Source: Actinoplanes sp. TBRC 11911 (lineage in GTDB: Bacteria; Actinomycetota; Actinomycetes; Mycobacteriales; Micromonosporaceae). Taken from it: DNA of 64,000 nt. Shown here piece after piece: positions 44,042-50,961 of this stretch; position 1 is the first letter of the stretch; every line of letters begins with the position of its first letter. Where the stretch lies: positions 1 through 64,000 of the forward strand of contig NZ_JABBNC010000030.1 of the NCBI RefSeq assembly GCF_012933445.1. Direction: 5' to 3'. The notes beneath the pieces were generated by a model that had not been told where the DNA came from, ran no database searches, and was given only the letters and a program-made list of their open reading frames with translations. The position numbers were made by a program, and so were the translations under genes.

Positions 44042-44892
44042 CACCGCACCTCGGCCTGCGCGACGCGATAGAAGGTGGCGGCCGGCTCGTGCCGTCCCAG
44101 CGGCGAAAGATACCGCTCCGCGGCGTCCCGGGTGGACATGTCGAGCGTCAGCCGCAAACCCCTCTCCCCCAGGTACGCCTCGAGGTCCGCCGGATCGAAC
44201 CCGAACGTCCACGGTTCGCCCTGCCGCGTGACCGCCGCATGCCATTCGCCGGCCGCCGGGATCGAGCCGGTCAGCACGCCCCGATCGATGTAGGTGAAAA
44301 TGATCCGGCTCCCGGCCGCCAGCAGCTCCGCGAGCTGACGCAGCGTGCGGTCCACGGCGTCGGCGGTGAGGTAGTTCGTCACCCCTTCCCAGACCACGAC
44401 CGTACGCTCGTACGCCGAGACCCCGGCCCCGCGCAGCGCCGCCGCGAGGTCGTCGGCCAGCAGGTCCACGCCGACGAAGTGCACCCGGCCGGCTTCGGCG
44501 GGGCGGAGCAGGTCACGTTTCGCGGCCTGGGTCGCGGGGTGGTCGATCTCGAACACCGGCAGCCCGGCCAGCGCGTCCAGCCGATAGGCCCGGCTGTCGT
44601 AGCCGGCGCCGAGAAACAGGGCCTGCCGGGCACCCGCGTCGCTGACCAGGTCGTCGATCAGCCGGGTGCGGGCCACCGCGGAGGCGCGCGGCCCGGACCA
44701 GCGGGTGTCGATGTACGCCTCCAGGCGACGGCCCACCGGGCGTACGCGGGCCAGACGCGCAAGCACCCGGTAGCCCGGCGGCAGGAATCGCACCGCGAGC
44801 GGATCGTCGAAGATCCGGTCGTGCGGCCGCGCCGACTCCAGCGCGCGGAACAAGGCGACCTGCGAGGCGGTACGGCTGGCCCGGTTCAGCAT
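44041..44892 (-). CDS. LCM/PPM-family SAM-dependent methyltransferase (TIGR00027-like)
   Basis: A 283-residue methyltransferase of the leucine-carboxyl-methyltransferase-like family that is common in actinobacteria. It has the N-terminal ARPHDRIFDDPLAVRF block, SAM-binding ALFLGAGYDSRAYRLDAL near residue 91, FEIDHPATQAAKR, WEGVTNYLTADAVDRTL and the late FGFDPADLEAYL. Substrates of this group are mostly unknown. It shares an operon with the TetR gene, and a TetR-type dyad begins 13 bp before its start. Confidence 0.85.
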   Translation of the reverse strand: MLNRASRTASQVALFRALESARPHDRIFDDPLAVRFLPPGYRVLARLARVRPVGRRLEAYIDTRWSGPRASAVARTRLIDDLVSDAGARQALFLGAGYDSRAYRLDALAGLPVFEIDHPATQAAKRDLLRPAEAGRVHFVGVDLLADDLAAALRGAGVSAYERTVVVWEGVTNYLTADAVDRTLRQLAELLAAGSRIIFTYIDRGVLTGSIPAAGEWHAAVTRQGEPWTFGFDPADLEAYLGERGLRLTLDMSTRDAAERYLSPLGRHEPAATFYRVAQAEVR

Positions 44893-44905
44893 GCCCGCAA
44901 GAATA

Positions 44906-44921
44906 ATGAACGAGCGTCCAT
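44906..44921. promoter_or_regulatory. TetR-type operator upstream of the methyltransferase gene
   Basis: The dyad ATGAACGAGCGTCCAT has one mismatched pair and sits between the HHE stop and the methyltransferase start. It is the best candidate site for the TetR protein of this operon. Confidence 0.6.
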
Positions 44922-44925
44922 TTTT

Positions 44926-45603
44926 CTAGAGACCGAGCGGCCCACTTCGACGCGGCGTGGCGGTGCCGTGGATGCGCTCGGCGTAGCTCGCGTAGGCACG
45001 AACCCCCTCGTTCTCGAGCTCCGCCCGCACGTCCGGCGGCAGGCTGCCGAGGGTCTCGGCCATCACCGCGGGGTCGGCCTCGTACGCGGTCATGCCGAAG
45101 ATCAGCGTCAGCTTCCCGGCCGGCATCCCGGCCCCGCTGTGGTGCGCCATCTCGGTCCACTCACCGGCGGTCATGTATTTCTCCGCCAGCGGGAGGATGA
45201 CCGTCTCCTCCATGCCCATGTGCTGGTAGAGCGCGCCAACGAGCTCGTCGAGCACGGCGGCCACCTCCGCCGGGTCGTCGCGCCACCGCCCCAGCGCGGC
45301 AACCAGGCTCGACGAGAGCTGATCGAGCCGCCCGTGCTGGGTCTCCATCGTCTCGACGGCCGGACCCACCTCGGCACTGCCGCGCTCCAGCAGCTTCGGC
45401 CACATCAGCGCGTCCTCGGCCCGGTGGTGGCCTTCGAGCACCCCGGCCAGGAACTCCACATGCTCGGCCACCGTCGCCCGCCGCTCGGCGTCGCCCTCCG
45501 GCACGTCGCGCACCAGGCCCGGCAACGCGGCGAACTCACGGCGAAACATGGTGTGCACCATGTACATGTCTCGGGTGTCGGCGGCAGCCTCAGGGTCACG
45601 CAC
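44926..45603 (-). CDS. Hemerythrin HHE domain protein (second)
   Basis: A 225-residue HHE protein: HTMFRREFAALPGLVRDV supplies the first His, then GVLEGHHRAEDALMWPKL, METQHGRL and YQHMGMEETVILPLAEKY, which complete the di-iron ligand set. It is longer than the copy at 330-932 and only distantly similar. GTG 45603 follows AAAGGA by seven bases. It precedes the methyltransferase-TetR pair on the same strand. Two similar motifs upstream (45616-45699) suggest specific regulation. Confidence 0.85.
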   Translation of the reverse strand: MRDPEAAADTRDMYMVHTMFRREFAALPGLVRDVPEGDAERRATVAEHVEFLAGVLEGHHRAEDALMWPKLLERGSAEVGPAVETMETQHGRLDQLSSSLVAALGRWRDDPAEVAAVLDELVGALYQHMGMEETVILPLAEKYMTAGEWTEMAHHSGAGMPAGKLTLIFGMTAYEADPAVMAETLGSLPPDVRAELENEGVRAYASYAERIHGTATPRRSGPLGL

Positions 45604-45615
45604 GGGCCAGTCCTT

Positions 45616-45699
45616 TCAAACAACTGCTTCAATACGGCGTTTCGACCGTACGGCGGGCCCGTCCCGCCATCAAGCGCCCGCTTGAATCAACTGCATGAG
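45616..45699. promoter_or_regulatory. Two related motifs upstream of the second hemerythrin gene
   Basis: TTTCAAACAACTGCTTCAAT (about 45614-45633) and TTGAATCAACTGCATGAG (about 45682-45699) share the core CAACTGC and lie in the same orientation. The first is a partial dyad. They may be repressor or activator sites. Confidence 0.35.
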
Positions 45700-45789
45700 A
45701 CGAATCACGCCCCAGAATCAGGACAGGCGGCACACATCGACGAGGCCGACCGGCAGCGGTTAGCGCCGGCCCCACGCGCCGTCACCTCG

Positions 45790-46290
45790 GGCAGCTCCCC
45801 CGGATGCATATATCCGATATATCCGGCGAAAATCGGATGGCATGCGAAGTAAATATCGCAGCGACAAAGGCCAAACTGGCGGCGGAGGTCGCTGCGTGTG
45901 TCAGCATTCGGGAAGGGCGCCCGCTATCTAGGAACGGCGCCCACATGGTGAACTCGCGTCCGCCAGGTGGGACTCGTGTCCGATGTAGACGGAGCATTTC
46001 TCCCGGCCTGCGGCTTTTATCCCCGGGCTTTTCGCGGCCTGCGGTGAACCTTGGAGAGTTATGGCTCGTATGTGGGCGCAACTCTCCAAGGTCTGCAATA
46101 AGTGCGGAATGCGGTCGGATAGTCCATATAGTGAGATGAGATCGGATCAGGGGCGGCAAGCCGCACGTCCGGCCGCGCACGACGACGAGGGCGACCGGCG
46201 GCAGGTAGCGCGGCCCCGCACGAGCGCGGCCATGGCAGCCAAGCGTGCCCAGAGTCGGCGCGTGACTGCCAGCACTCAGAGCTTGCGGAG
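45790..46290 (+). repeat. Right arm of the long inverted repeat, containing hairpin element copy D
   Basis: It holds the AT-rich motif ATATCCGATATATCCGG, four or five 20-bp units (such as CGCTATCTAGGAACGGCGCC and GCCAGGTGGGACTCGTGTCC), a hairpin (46048-46092, stem ACCTTGGAGAGTT / AACTCTCCAAGGT, loop ATGGCTCGTATGTGGGCGC), the right-hand units and the GGCGGCAGGTAGCGCGGCCC segment. The left arm at 41735-42320 carries all of these inverted. Confidence 0.85.
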
Positions 46291-46350
46291 TCCAAGCCGC
46301 ATATTGGGCACGGCGGCGTGTCACGCAGGGCTCACGATCGGCGGTGTGTC

Positions 46351-46470
46351 ACGCCGCGCTCAAAGCCGTCGCCCAGAGCCATGCCGCGCTCAAAGCCGCC
46401 GCCCAGAGCCATGCCGCGCTCGAAGCCGTCGCCGAGAGCCATGCCGCGCTCAAGGCCGCCGCCCGGCGTC
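46351..46470. repeat. 30-bp tandem repeat, four copies
   Basis: Units begin at 46351, 46381, 46411 and 46441, each close to ATGCCGCGCTCAAAGCCG then CCGCCCAGAGCC. The last unit overlaps the stop codon of the AraC gene, so the array lies in its 3' end. Confidence 0.9.
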
Positions 46471-47224
46471 AGGCCGGGCTCAGGGACCGCTGATAGCGCC
46501 CCGGCGTCTGCCCCACCAGCGCGGTGAACGTGTCGATGAACGCGCTCGGGTTCGACCAGCCGCAGGCCGTCGCGGTCGCCAGCACCGGGGTGCCGTCGGC
46601 CAGCATCCGCAGCGCGCGGTGGATGCGGAGCTGGGTGCGCCACTGCGGGAAGCTCATCCCGGTCTCCTCGTGGAACAGCCGGCTCAGCGTGCGTTCGCCG
46701 GCGCCGACCCGGCGGCCCAGGTCGGCGAGGCTCGCGGGCCGCGACAACTGCTGCTCGACCAGGTGGGTCACCGCGCGCAACCGGTCGTCGGACGGCTCCG
46801 GCAGGTGCAGCGGCTGCTCCGGCGCGGCCACCAGGTCGTCGATCACCACCCGGCGCAGCCGGGAACGGGCCGCCGCGGGGCGCTCGTCGCCGCTGGTCAG
46901 CGCCAGTGTGGCGGCGCGCGCCAGCGGCGTCATCACGAGCACCGCCGGATGCGCCGGGAGCAGCGCCGCGAGCTGCGGCGCGAGGAAGACGATCCGCACG
47001 TCGGAGATGCCGTGCGAGCGGTGCCGATGCTCCGAGTGTGCGGGGATCCACACCACCCGGTTCGGCGGGGCGATCCAGGAGCCCGCCGAGGTGGCCACCG
47101 ACAGCATGCCGCTGGCCGGATACACCAGGTGGCCGCGGCCGTGACTGTGAGCGGGCGTACGTTCGTCGTGGCCGAGCAGCTGGGCCTGCTCGGACGGCAT
47201 GGGATCGTGGCGGGTTTTAGGCAT
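46469..47224 (-). CDS. AraC family regulator with cupin-like N-terminus
   Basis: A 251-residue regulator: an N-terminal cupin-type effector domain (HSHGRGHLVYPASGMLSV, WIPAHSEHRHRSHG) and a C-terminal pair of helix-turn-helix motifs (SLADLGRRVGAGERTLSRLF and ATATACGWSNPSAFIDTF). It diverges from the MFS transporter gene only 53 bp away, the standard layout for a regulator of an adjacent CynX-like exporter. The ATG has a GCAGAGAA upstream. Its 3' end runs into 30-bp tandem repeats. Confidence 0.88.
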   Translation of the reverse strand: MPKTRHDPMPSEQAQLLGHDERTPAHSHGRGHLVYPASGMLSVATSAGSWIAPPNRVVWIPAHSEHRHRSHGISDVRIVFLAPQLAALLPAHPAVLVMTPLARAATLALTSGDERPAAARSRLRRVVIDDLVAAPEQPLHLPEPSDDRLRAVTHLVEQQLSRPASLADLGRRVGAGERTLSRLFHEETGMSFPQWRTQLRIHRALRMLADGTPVLATATACGWSNPSAFIDTFTALVGQTPGRYQRSLSPA

Positions 47225-47277
47225 TTCTCTGCAGAATATCAGTTGTTCTCGGGCGCCCGGCGCGGATGTTGGGAGAC

Positions 47278-48585
47278 ATGCCGCAGAACAAAAAGCTGGG
47301 TCTGGTCGCTCTGGGCCTGCTGCTGATCGCCGTCAACCTCCGCGTCGGCGTCGCCTCGGTGAGCCCGGTGCTCGCCGACATCCGGGATCAGCTGGGCCTG
47401 CCGGCCGAGGTCGCGAGCCTGCTCACCACCATCCCGGTGATCGCCTTCGGGGCGTTCGCCTTCCTCACCCCCGCGCTGATGCGGCGCCTGAGCCTGCACC
47501 GCCTGGTCGGGGTCAGCGTGCTGGCCATCGCGGCCGGCATCGCGCTGCGCTGGGCGCCGGGGTTGACCAGCCTGTTCGCCGGCACGGTCATCGTCGGCGC
47601 GGCCATCGCGATCGCCAACGTGGTGCTACCCGCCGCGATCAAGCACGACTTCTCGCACCGCGCCGGCATCATGCTGGGCCTCTACTCGACCGCCCTGTTC
47701 GCCGGCGCGGCCGTCGCCGCCGGGCTGACCGTGCCGCTGGCGTCGATCACCGGTAACTGGCGTCCCGCCCTGGCATTGTGGGCGATCCCGGCCGTGGTCG
47801 CGTTCGTGGTGTGGCTGCCGTCGTTCCGGCGGGCCGGCCGGGCGGCCGCGGGGGCACGGGCCGAGGCGGGACCGCCGTTCCGGGCGATGCTCACCGACCG
47901 GGTGGCGCTCGCGGTGACCGGGCTCATGGGCCTGCAGAGCCTCGGCTACTACACCACCCTGACCTGGGTGCCCACCCTTCTGCAGGACCACGGCATGTCC
48001 GAGCACATGGCCGGGTGGCTGCTGTCCTACTCCGCCTTCCCGGGCGTCGCCGCCGCACTGATCACGCCGGCTCTCGCGCGTCGGTTCCGGCCGGCGTGGC
48101 TGCTGGTCGCGGTCGCCGTCGTGCTGACCGGAGCCGCGTACGCCGGGCTGATCGCGGCGCCGGTGTCCGGGGCGTACCTCTGGATGACCCTGCTGGGCCT
48201 CGGCCAGGGCGCCGCGCTCAGCCTGTCACTCACCTACATCGTGTGGCGGGCGCCGGACGCCCACCACACCGCGCACCTGTCCACCATGGCCCAGGGCATC
48301 GGGTACCTGCTGGCCGGGCTCGGCCCGATCGGCATCGGCGCGGTGCACTCCGCGGCCGGCGGCTGGACGATCCCCCTCGTCGTGCTGGCCGCCCTGCTCG
48401 TCCCGCAGATGATCGCCGGGGTGTTCGCCTCCCGCGACCGCCACGTTCTCCAGGCTCGGCGCGAGGGCGCGGAAGCCGGCCGCCACCGCCAGCCCGAGGA
48501 CGGCGCAGCCGAACCAGAGGGACGGCCCGTGCCAGCGGTCCAGCACGACGCCGCCCACGAGTGGTCCGCCGAACGCGGCCATTGA
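47278..48585 (+). CDS. CynX/NimT-family MFS transporter
   Basis: About 435 residues with 12 predicted membrane helices (LGLVALGLLLIAVNLRVGVA to WTIPLVVLAALLVPQMIAG). The N-terminal pattern LRVGVASVSPVLADIRDQLG is typical of CynX/YycB-type MFS exporters. The start at 47278 follows GGGAG; an ATG at 47266 is possible. The transporter proper ends near residue 385. The last 50 residues (RREGAEAGRHRQPEDGAAEP...) are hydrophilic and are antisense to the convergent MFS gene, so the gene appears to have lost its native stop. Control by the divergent AraC protein is likely. Confidence 0.85.
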   Translation: MPQNKKLGLVALGLLLIAVNLRVGVASVSPVLADIRDQLGLPAEVASLLTTIPVIAFGAFAFLTPALMRRLSLHRLVGVSVLAIAAGIALRWAPGLTSLFAGTVIVGAAIAIANVVLPAAIKHDFSHRAGIMLGLYSTALFAGAAVAAGLTVPLASITGNWRPALALWAIPAVVAFVVWLPSFRRAGRAAAGARAEAGPPFRAMLTDRVALAVTGLMGLQSLGYYTTLTWVPTLLQDHGMSEHMAGWLLSYSAFPGVAAALITPALARRFRPAWLLVAVAVVLTGAAYAGLIAAPVSGAYLWMTLLGLGQGAALSLSLTYIVWRAPDAHHTAHLSTMAQGIGYLLAGLGPIGIGAVHSAAGGWTIPLVVLAALLVPQMIAGVFASRDRHVLQARREGAEAGRHRQPEDGAAEPEGRPVPAVQHDAAHEWSAERGH

Positions 48586-49602
48586 CGTGGCGAAGGCGTA
48601 CACGCCCTGATAGCGGCCGTGGTCGTGGCCCCGCGACATCTCCGCCACCGAGGCGGCACCCGCGGGGCTGTACGCCATCTCGCCCAGCGTCCACAGCACC
48701 ACCGACCCGGCGTAGAGCAGCACCGACGTGCCGGCCACACCGGTCACCCCGAAGCCCACCCCGGTCAGCAGCGCGCTCACCGCCAGCACCAGCCCGCGGC
48801 GGTTGCTGTGCAGCATCCCGGTGAGCGGGATCTGCAGCGCGACGATGACCAGGCCGTTCAACGCGATCACCAGGCCGTACCCGGCGGGGCTGATGCCCTC
48901 CCGCGACATCGCCACCGGCAGGCTGCTGCTGCCCTGGTGGAACATCATCCACATGGCGAAGCCGAGCAGGCAGAACAGCAGGAACCGGGTGTCGCGCAGC
49001 ACCGGGCCGACACTCCCCCGGGCCCGGCCCGCCGGGCGCGGCGCCCGCGTCTCCGGCAGCTTGAACCACATCACCGCGGCACAGACCAGCGTCGTCGCGG
49101 CGTCACCGAGGAACAGCCAGATGTATCCCTCGCGAGCCACGAAACCGGCGATCGCCGCGGAGACCGCGAAGCCGATGTTGATGGCCCAATAATTGACCGC
49201 GTACGCCCGGACCCGGTCGGCGGGCGCCACGATGTCGGCGAGCATCGCGGCGACGGCCGGCCGCGACGCGCTCGACGCCGCACCGAACACGAAGGCCAGC
49301 GCCGCGATCGCGACCGGCCCGGTCACCACCCCCATGGCGACCGCGGTCAGCGCGGCCGCCACCTGCGCACCGGTCATCGTCACGCGCCGGCCGGCCCGGT
49401 CGGTGAGCTCGCCCCCGAGCAGCGCACCGAGTGACGCGCCGACCCCGTACACGGCGACCACCAGACCGGCCTCGGCCGCCGAATAGCCCCGCTGGGTCGT
49501 CAGGTAGATGGTCAGGAACGGCACCACGAAGGTGCCGAGCCGGTTCACCAGCGTGCTGGTCCACAACCACCAGTAGCCCGGCGGGAACCCGCTCATCCGC
49601 AT
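48226..49602 (-). CDS. MFS transporter in an ATP-grasp operon
   Basis: A 458-residue MFS permease starting at ATG 49602, which overlaps the ATP-grasp stop (TGATG). Twelve helices run from WLWTSTLVNRLGTFVVPFLT, with the intracellular DRAGRR motif after helix 2. The transporter ends near residue 385 (FRALAPSLENVA). The remaining 75 residues (EHPGDHLRDEQGGQHDEGDR...) are antisense to the convergent MFS gene. Coupling to an ATP-grasp ligase suggests export of its amide-bonded product, as in bacilysin-type BacD/BacE pairs. The substrate is unknown. Confidence 0.85.
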   Translation of the reverse strand: MRMSGFPPGYWWLWTSTLVNRLGTFVVPFLTIYLTTQRGYSAAEAGLVVAVYGVGASLGALLGGELTDRAGRRVTMTGAQVAAALTAVAMGVVTGPVAIAALAFVFGAASSASRPAVAAMLADIVAPADRVRAYAVNYWAINIGFAVSAAIAGFVAREGYIWLFLGDAATTLVCAAVMWFKLPETRAPRPAGRARGSVGPVLRDTRFLLFCLLGFAMWMMFHQGSSSLPVAMSREGISPAGYGLVIALNGLVIVALQIPLTGMLHSNRRGLVLAVSALLTGVGFGVTGVAGTSVLLYAGSVVLWTLGEMAYSPAGAASVAEMSRGHDHGRYQGVYAFATSMAAFGGPLVGGVVLDRWHGPSLWFGCAVLGLAVAAGFRALAPSLENVAVAGGEHPGDHLRDEQGGQHDEGDRPAAGRGVHRADADRAEPGQQVPDALGHGGQVRGVVGVRRPPHDVGE

Positions 49603-50816
49603 CACGGGCGCATCTTCGCGGTCAGTTTGCCGGCCGCCGACATGGCGTTGTGCATGGCCAGTTCGGCAGTCTCCCCGGTGGCCATCACCAGCCCCAGCAC
49701 GCCGCGCTGATCGATGGTGCTCTCGATGGCGGCGCCCGGCGTGGCGACCGCGAAGTACTCGGGCGAGCCGGGGTGCCCGGCCAGCGCCTCGATCCCGTCG
49801 ATCCGGTCGAAGACCCCGGTGGACGGCGCGTAGAGCGCGACCTGTCCCACCCCTTGCAGGACTTCGCGACCCTCGTCCATCAGCGACGGACGCCGGCCCA
49901 GCGCCAGGTCGACGAACGCCGAGTACGCGTTGACGCCGAGCGCCCGGTTGATGGCCTCGCCGATCGTCGCGCCGCCGATGCGCGCGTTGATCTCGACGAT
50001 CTCGAAGCCGGTCGTGGTCACGATGAACTCGGTGTGCGTCATGCCCTCGCGGTAGCCCACCGACTCGAGGATCGCGGAGATCCACCGGGTCAGCTCGGCG
50101 TAGCGCTCCGGCGGGAAGTACACCGGAAAGCTGCCCATCTCCTCCCGGAAGTGCGGCTCCGGCGACAGCTTGCGGCTGGTGACGCCGAGCACCCGGGTCC
50201 CGCCGTCCCAGCTCACCGTCTCGGCGCTGTAGAGCGGGCCGACGAAGTACGGCTCGGCGGTCAGCACCGGGCCGCGCAGGTTTGCCGTGCGGGCGGCGGT
50301 CAGCACCGCGGGCAGCTCGTCCGGGTGCCGCACCAGCCAGACGTTCTCGCTGAAGATGCCCGCCACGTCCTTGAGGATGACCGGATAGGACAGCGCCGCG
50401 GCCAGTTCCTCGCCGTACTCGCGGTGCGGGTCGATGAGGATGCTCGGCGCCCGGCTGAACCCGTTCTCGAACAGATGCCGGCGCAGGCGGCCCTTGTCGC
50501 GCACCAGCTCGACCGCGTCGACGCTGTCGTGCGGCAGCCCGAGCTTGCGGGCGACGGCGAGCGCGGGCAGGCTCCAGAACTCCATCATCCGGACCAGGCC
50601 GGCGAGATCCGGATAGCCGCGCAGCACGTCCACCACCCGGCCGACGTCGGTGGTGTCGACATCGACGACGTCGAGCGCGTCGCCGAGCCCGGCCAGCGCG
50701 GACGCGTACCGGGACCGGTCCGAGGTGAGAAGCACCACCCGGTGTCCTCGGTCACGCGCGGCGTCCACCAGACGCGCAAGACCCAAATTCTGTGTTTCCA
50801 GTACGGCGATGGTCAC
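49602..50816 (-). CDS. ATP-grasp carboxylate-amine ligase
   Basis: A 404-residue ATP-grasp enzyme from GTG 50816 (ACGGGGGGC upstream); a frame from 50924 is unsupported. The N-terminal Rossmann-like domain (MTIAVLETQNLGLARLVDAA), central ATP-binding part (VRDKGRLRRHLFENG, SYPVILKDVAG with the conserved Lys) and metal-binding tail (FEIVEINARIGGATIGEAIN) match amino-acid/dipeptide ligases. They activate a carboxylate as acyl-phosphate and join it to an amine. The immediate MFS partner suggests a secreted small peptide or amide product. It diverges from the LAL regulator at 50962. Confidence 0.85.
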   Translation of the reverse strand: MTIAVLETQNLGLARLVDAARDRGHRVVLLTSDRSRYASALAGLGDALDVVDVDTTDVGRVVDVLRGYPDLAGLVRMMEFWSLPALAVARKLGLPHDSVDAVELVRDKGRLRRHLFENGFSRAPSILIDPHREYGEELAAALSYPVILKDVAGIFSENVWLVRHPDELPAVLTAARTANLRGPVLTAEPYFVGPLYSAETVSWDGGTRVLGVTSRKLSPEPHFREEMGSFPVYFPPERYAELTRWISAILESVGYREGMTHTEFIVTTTGFEIVEINARIGGATIGEAINRALGVNAYSAFVDLALGRRPSLMDEGREVLQGVGQVALYAPSTGVFDRIDGIEALAGHPGSPEYFAVATPGAAIESTIDQRGVLGLVMATGETAELAMHNAMSAAGKLTAKMRP

Positions 50817-50961
50817 GTCGAAGCCCCCCGTTGCCCAGCGATTTGCCGTTCCAGGCTGGCCGTCAGGGGGCCGCGCCCGCATCGGGAGAATTCCGTATCC
50901 GTACCCGGGTGCCGCCCGGGTCATCTCGGGATGCCCGGCTCGCCGTCACCGCCCGTTCACG

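Noticed and set aside
41735..46290. Composite transposon
   Set aside because: The inverted arms contain no transposase frame, and I could not define target-site duplications, so only the inverted repeat is claimed.
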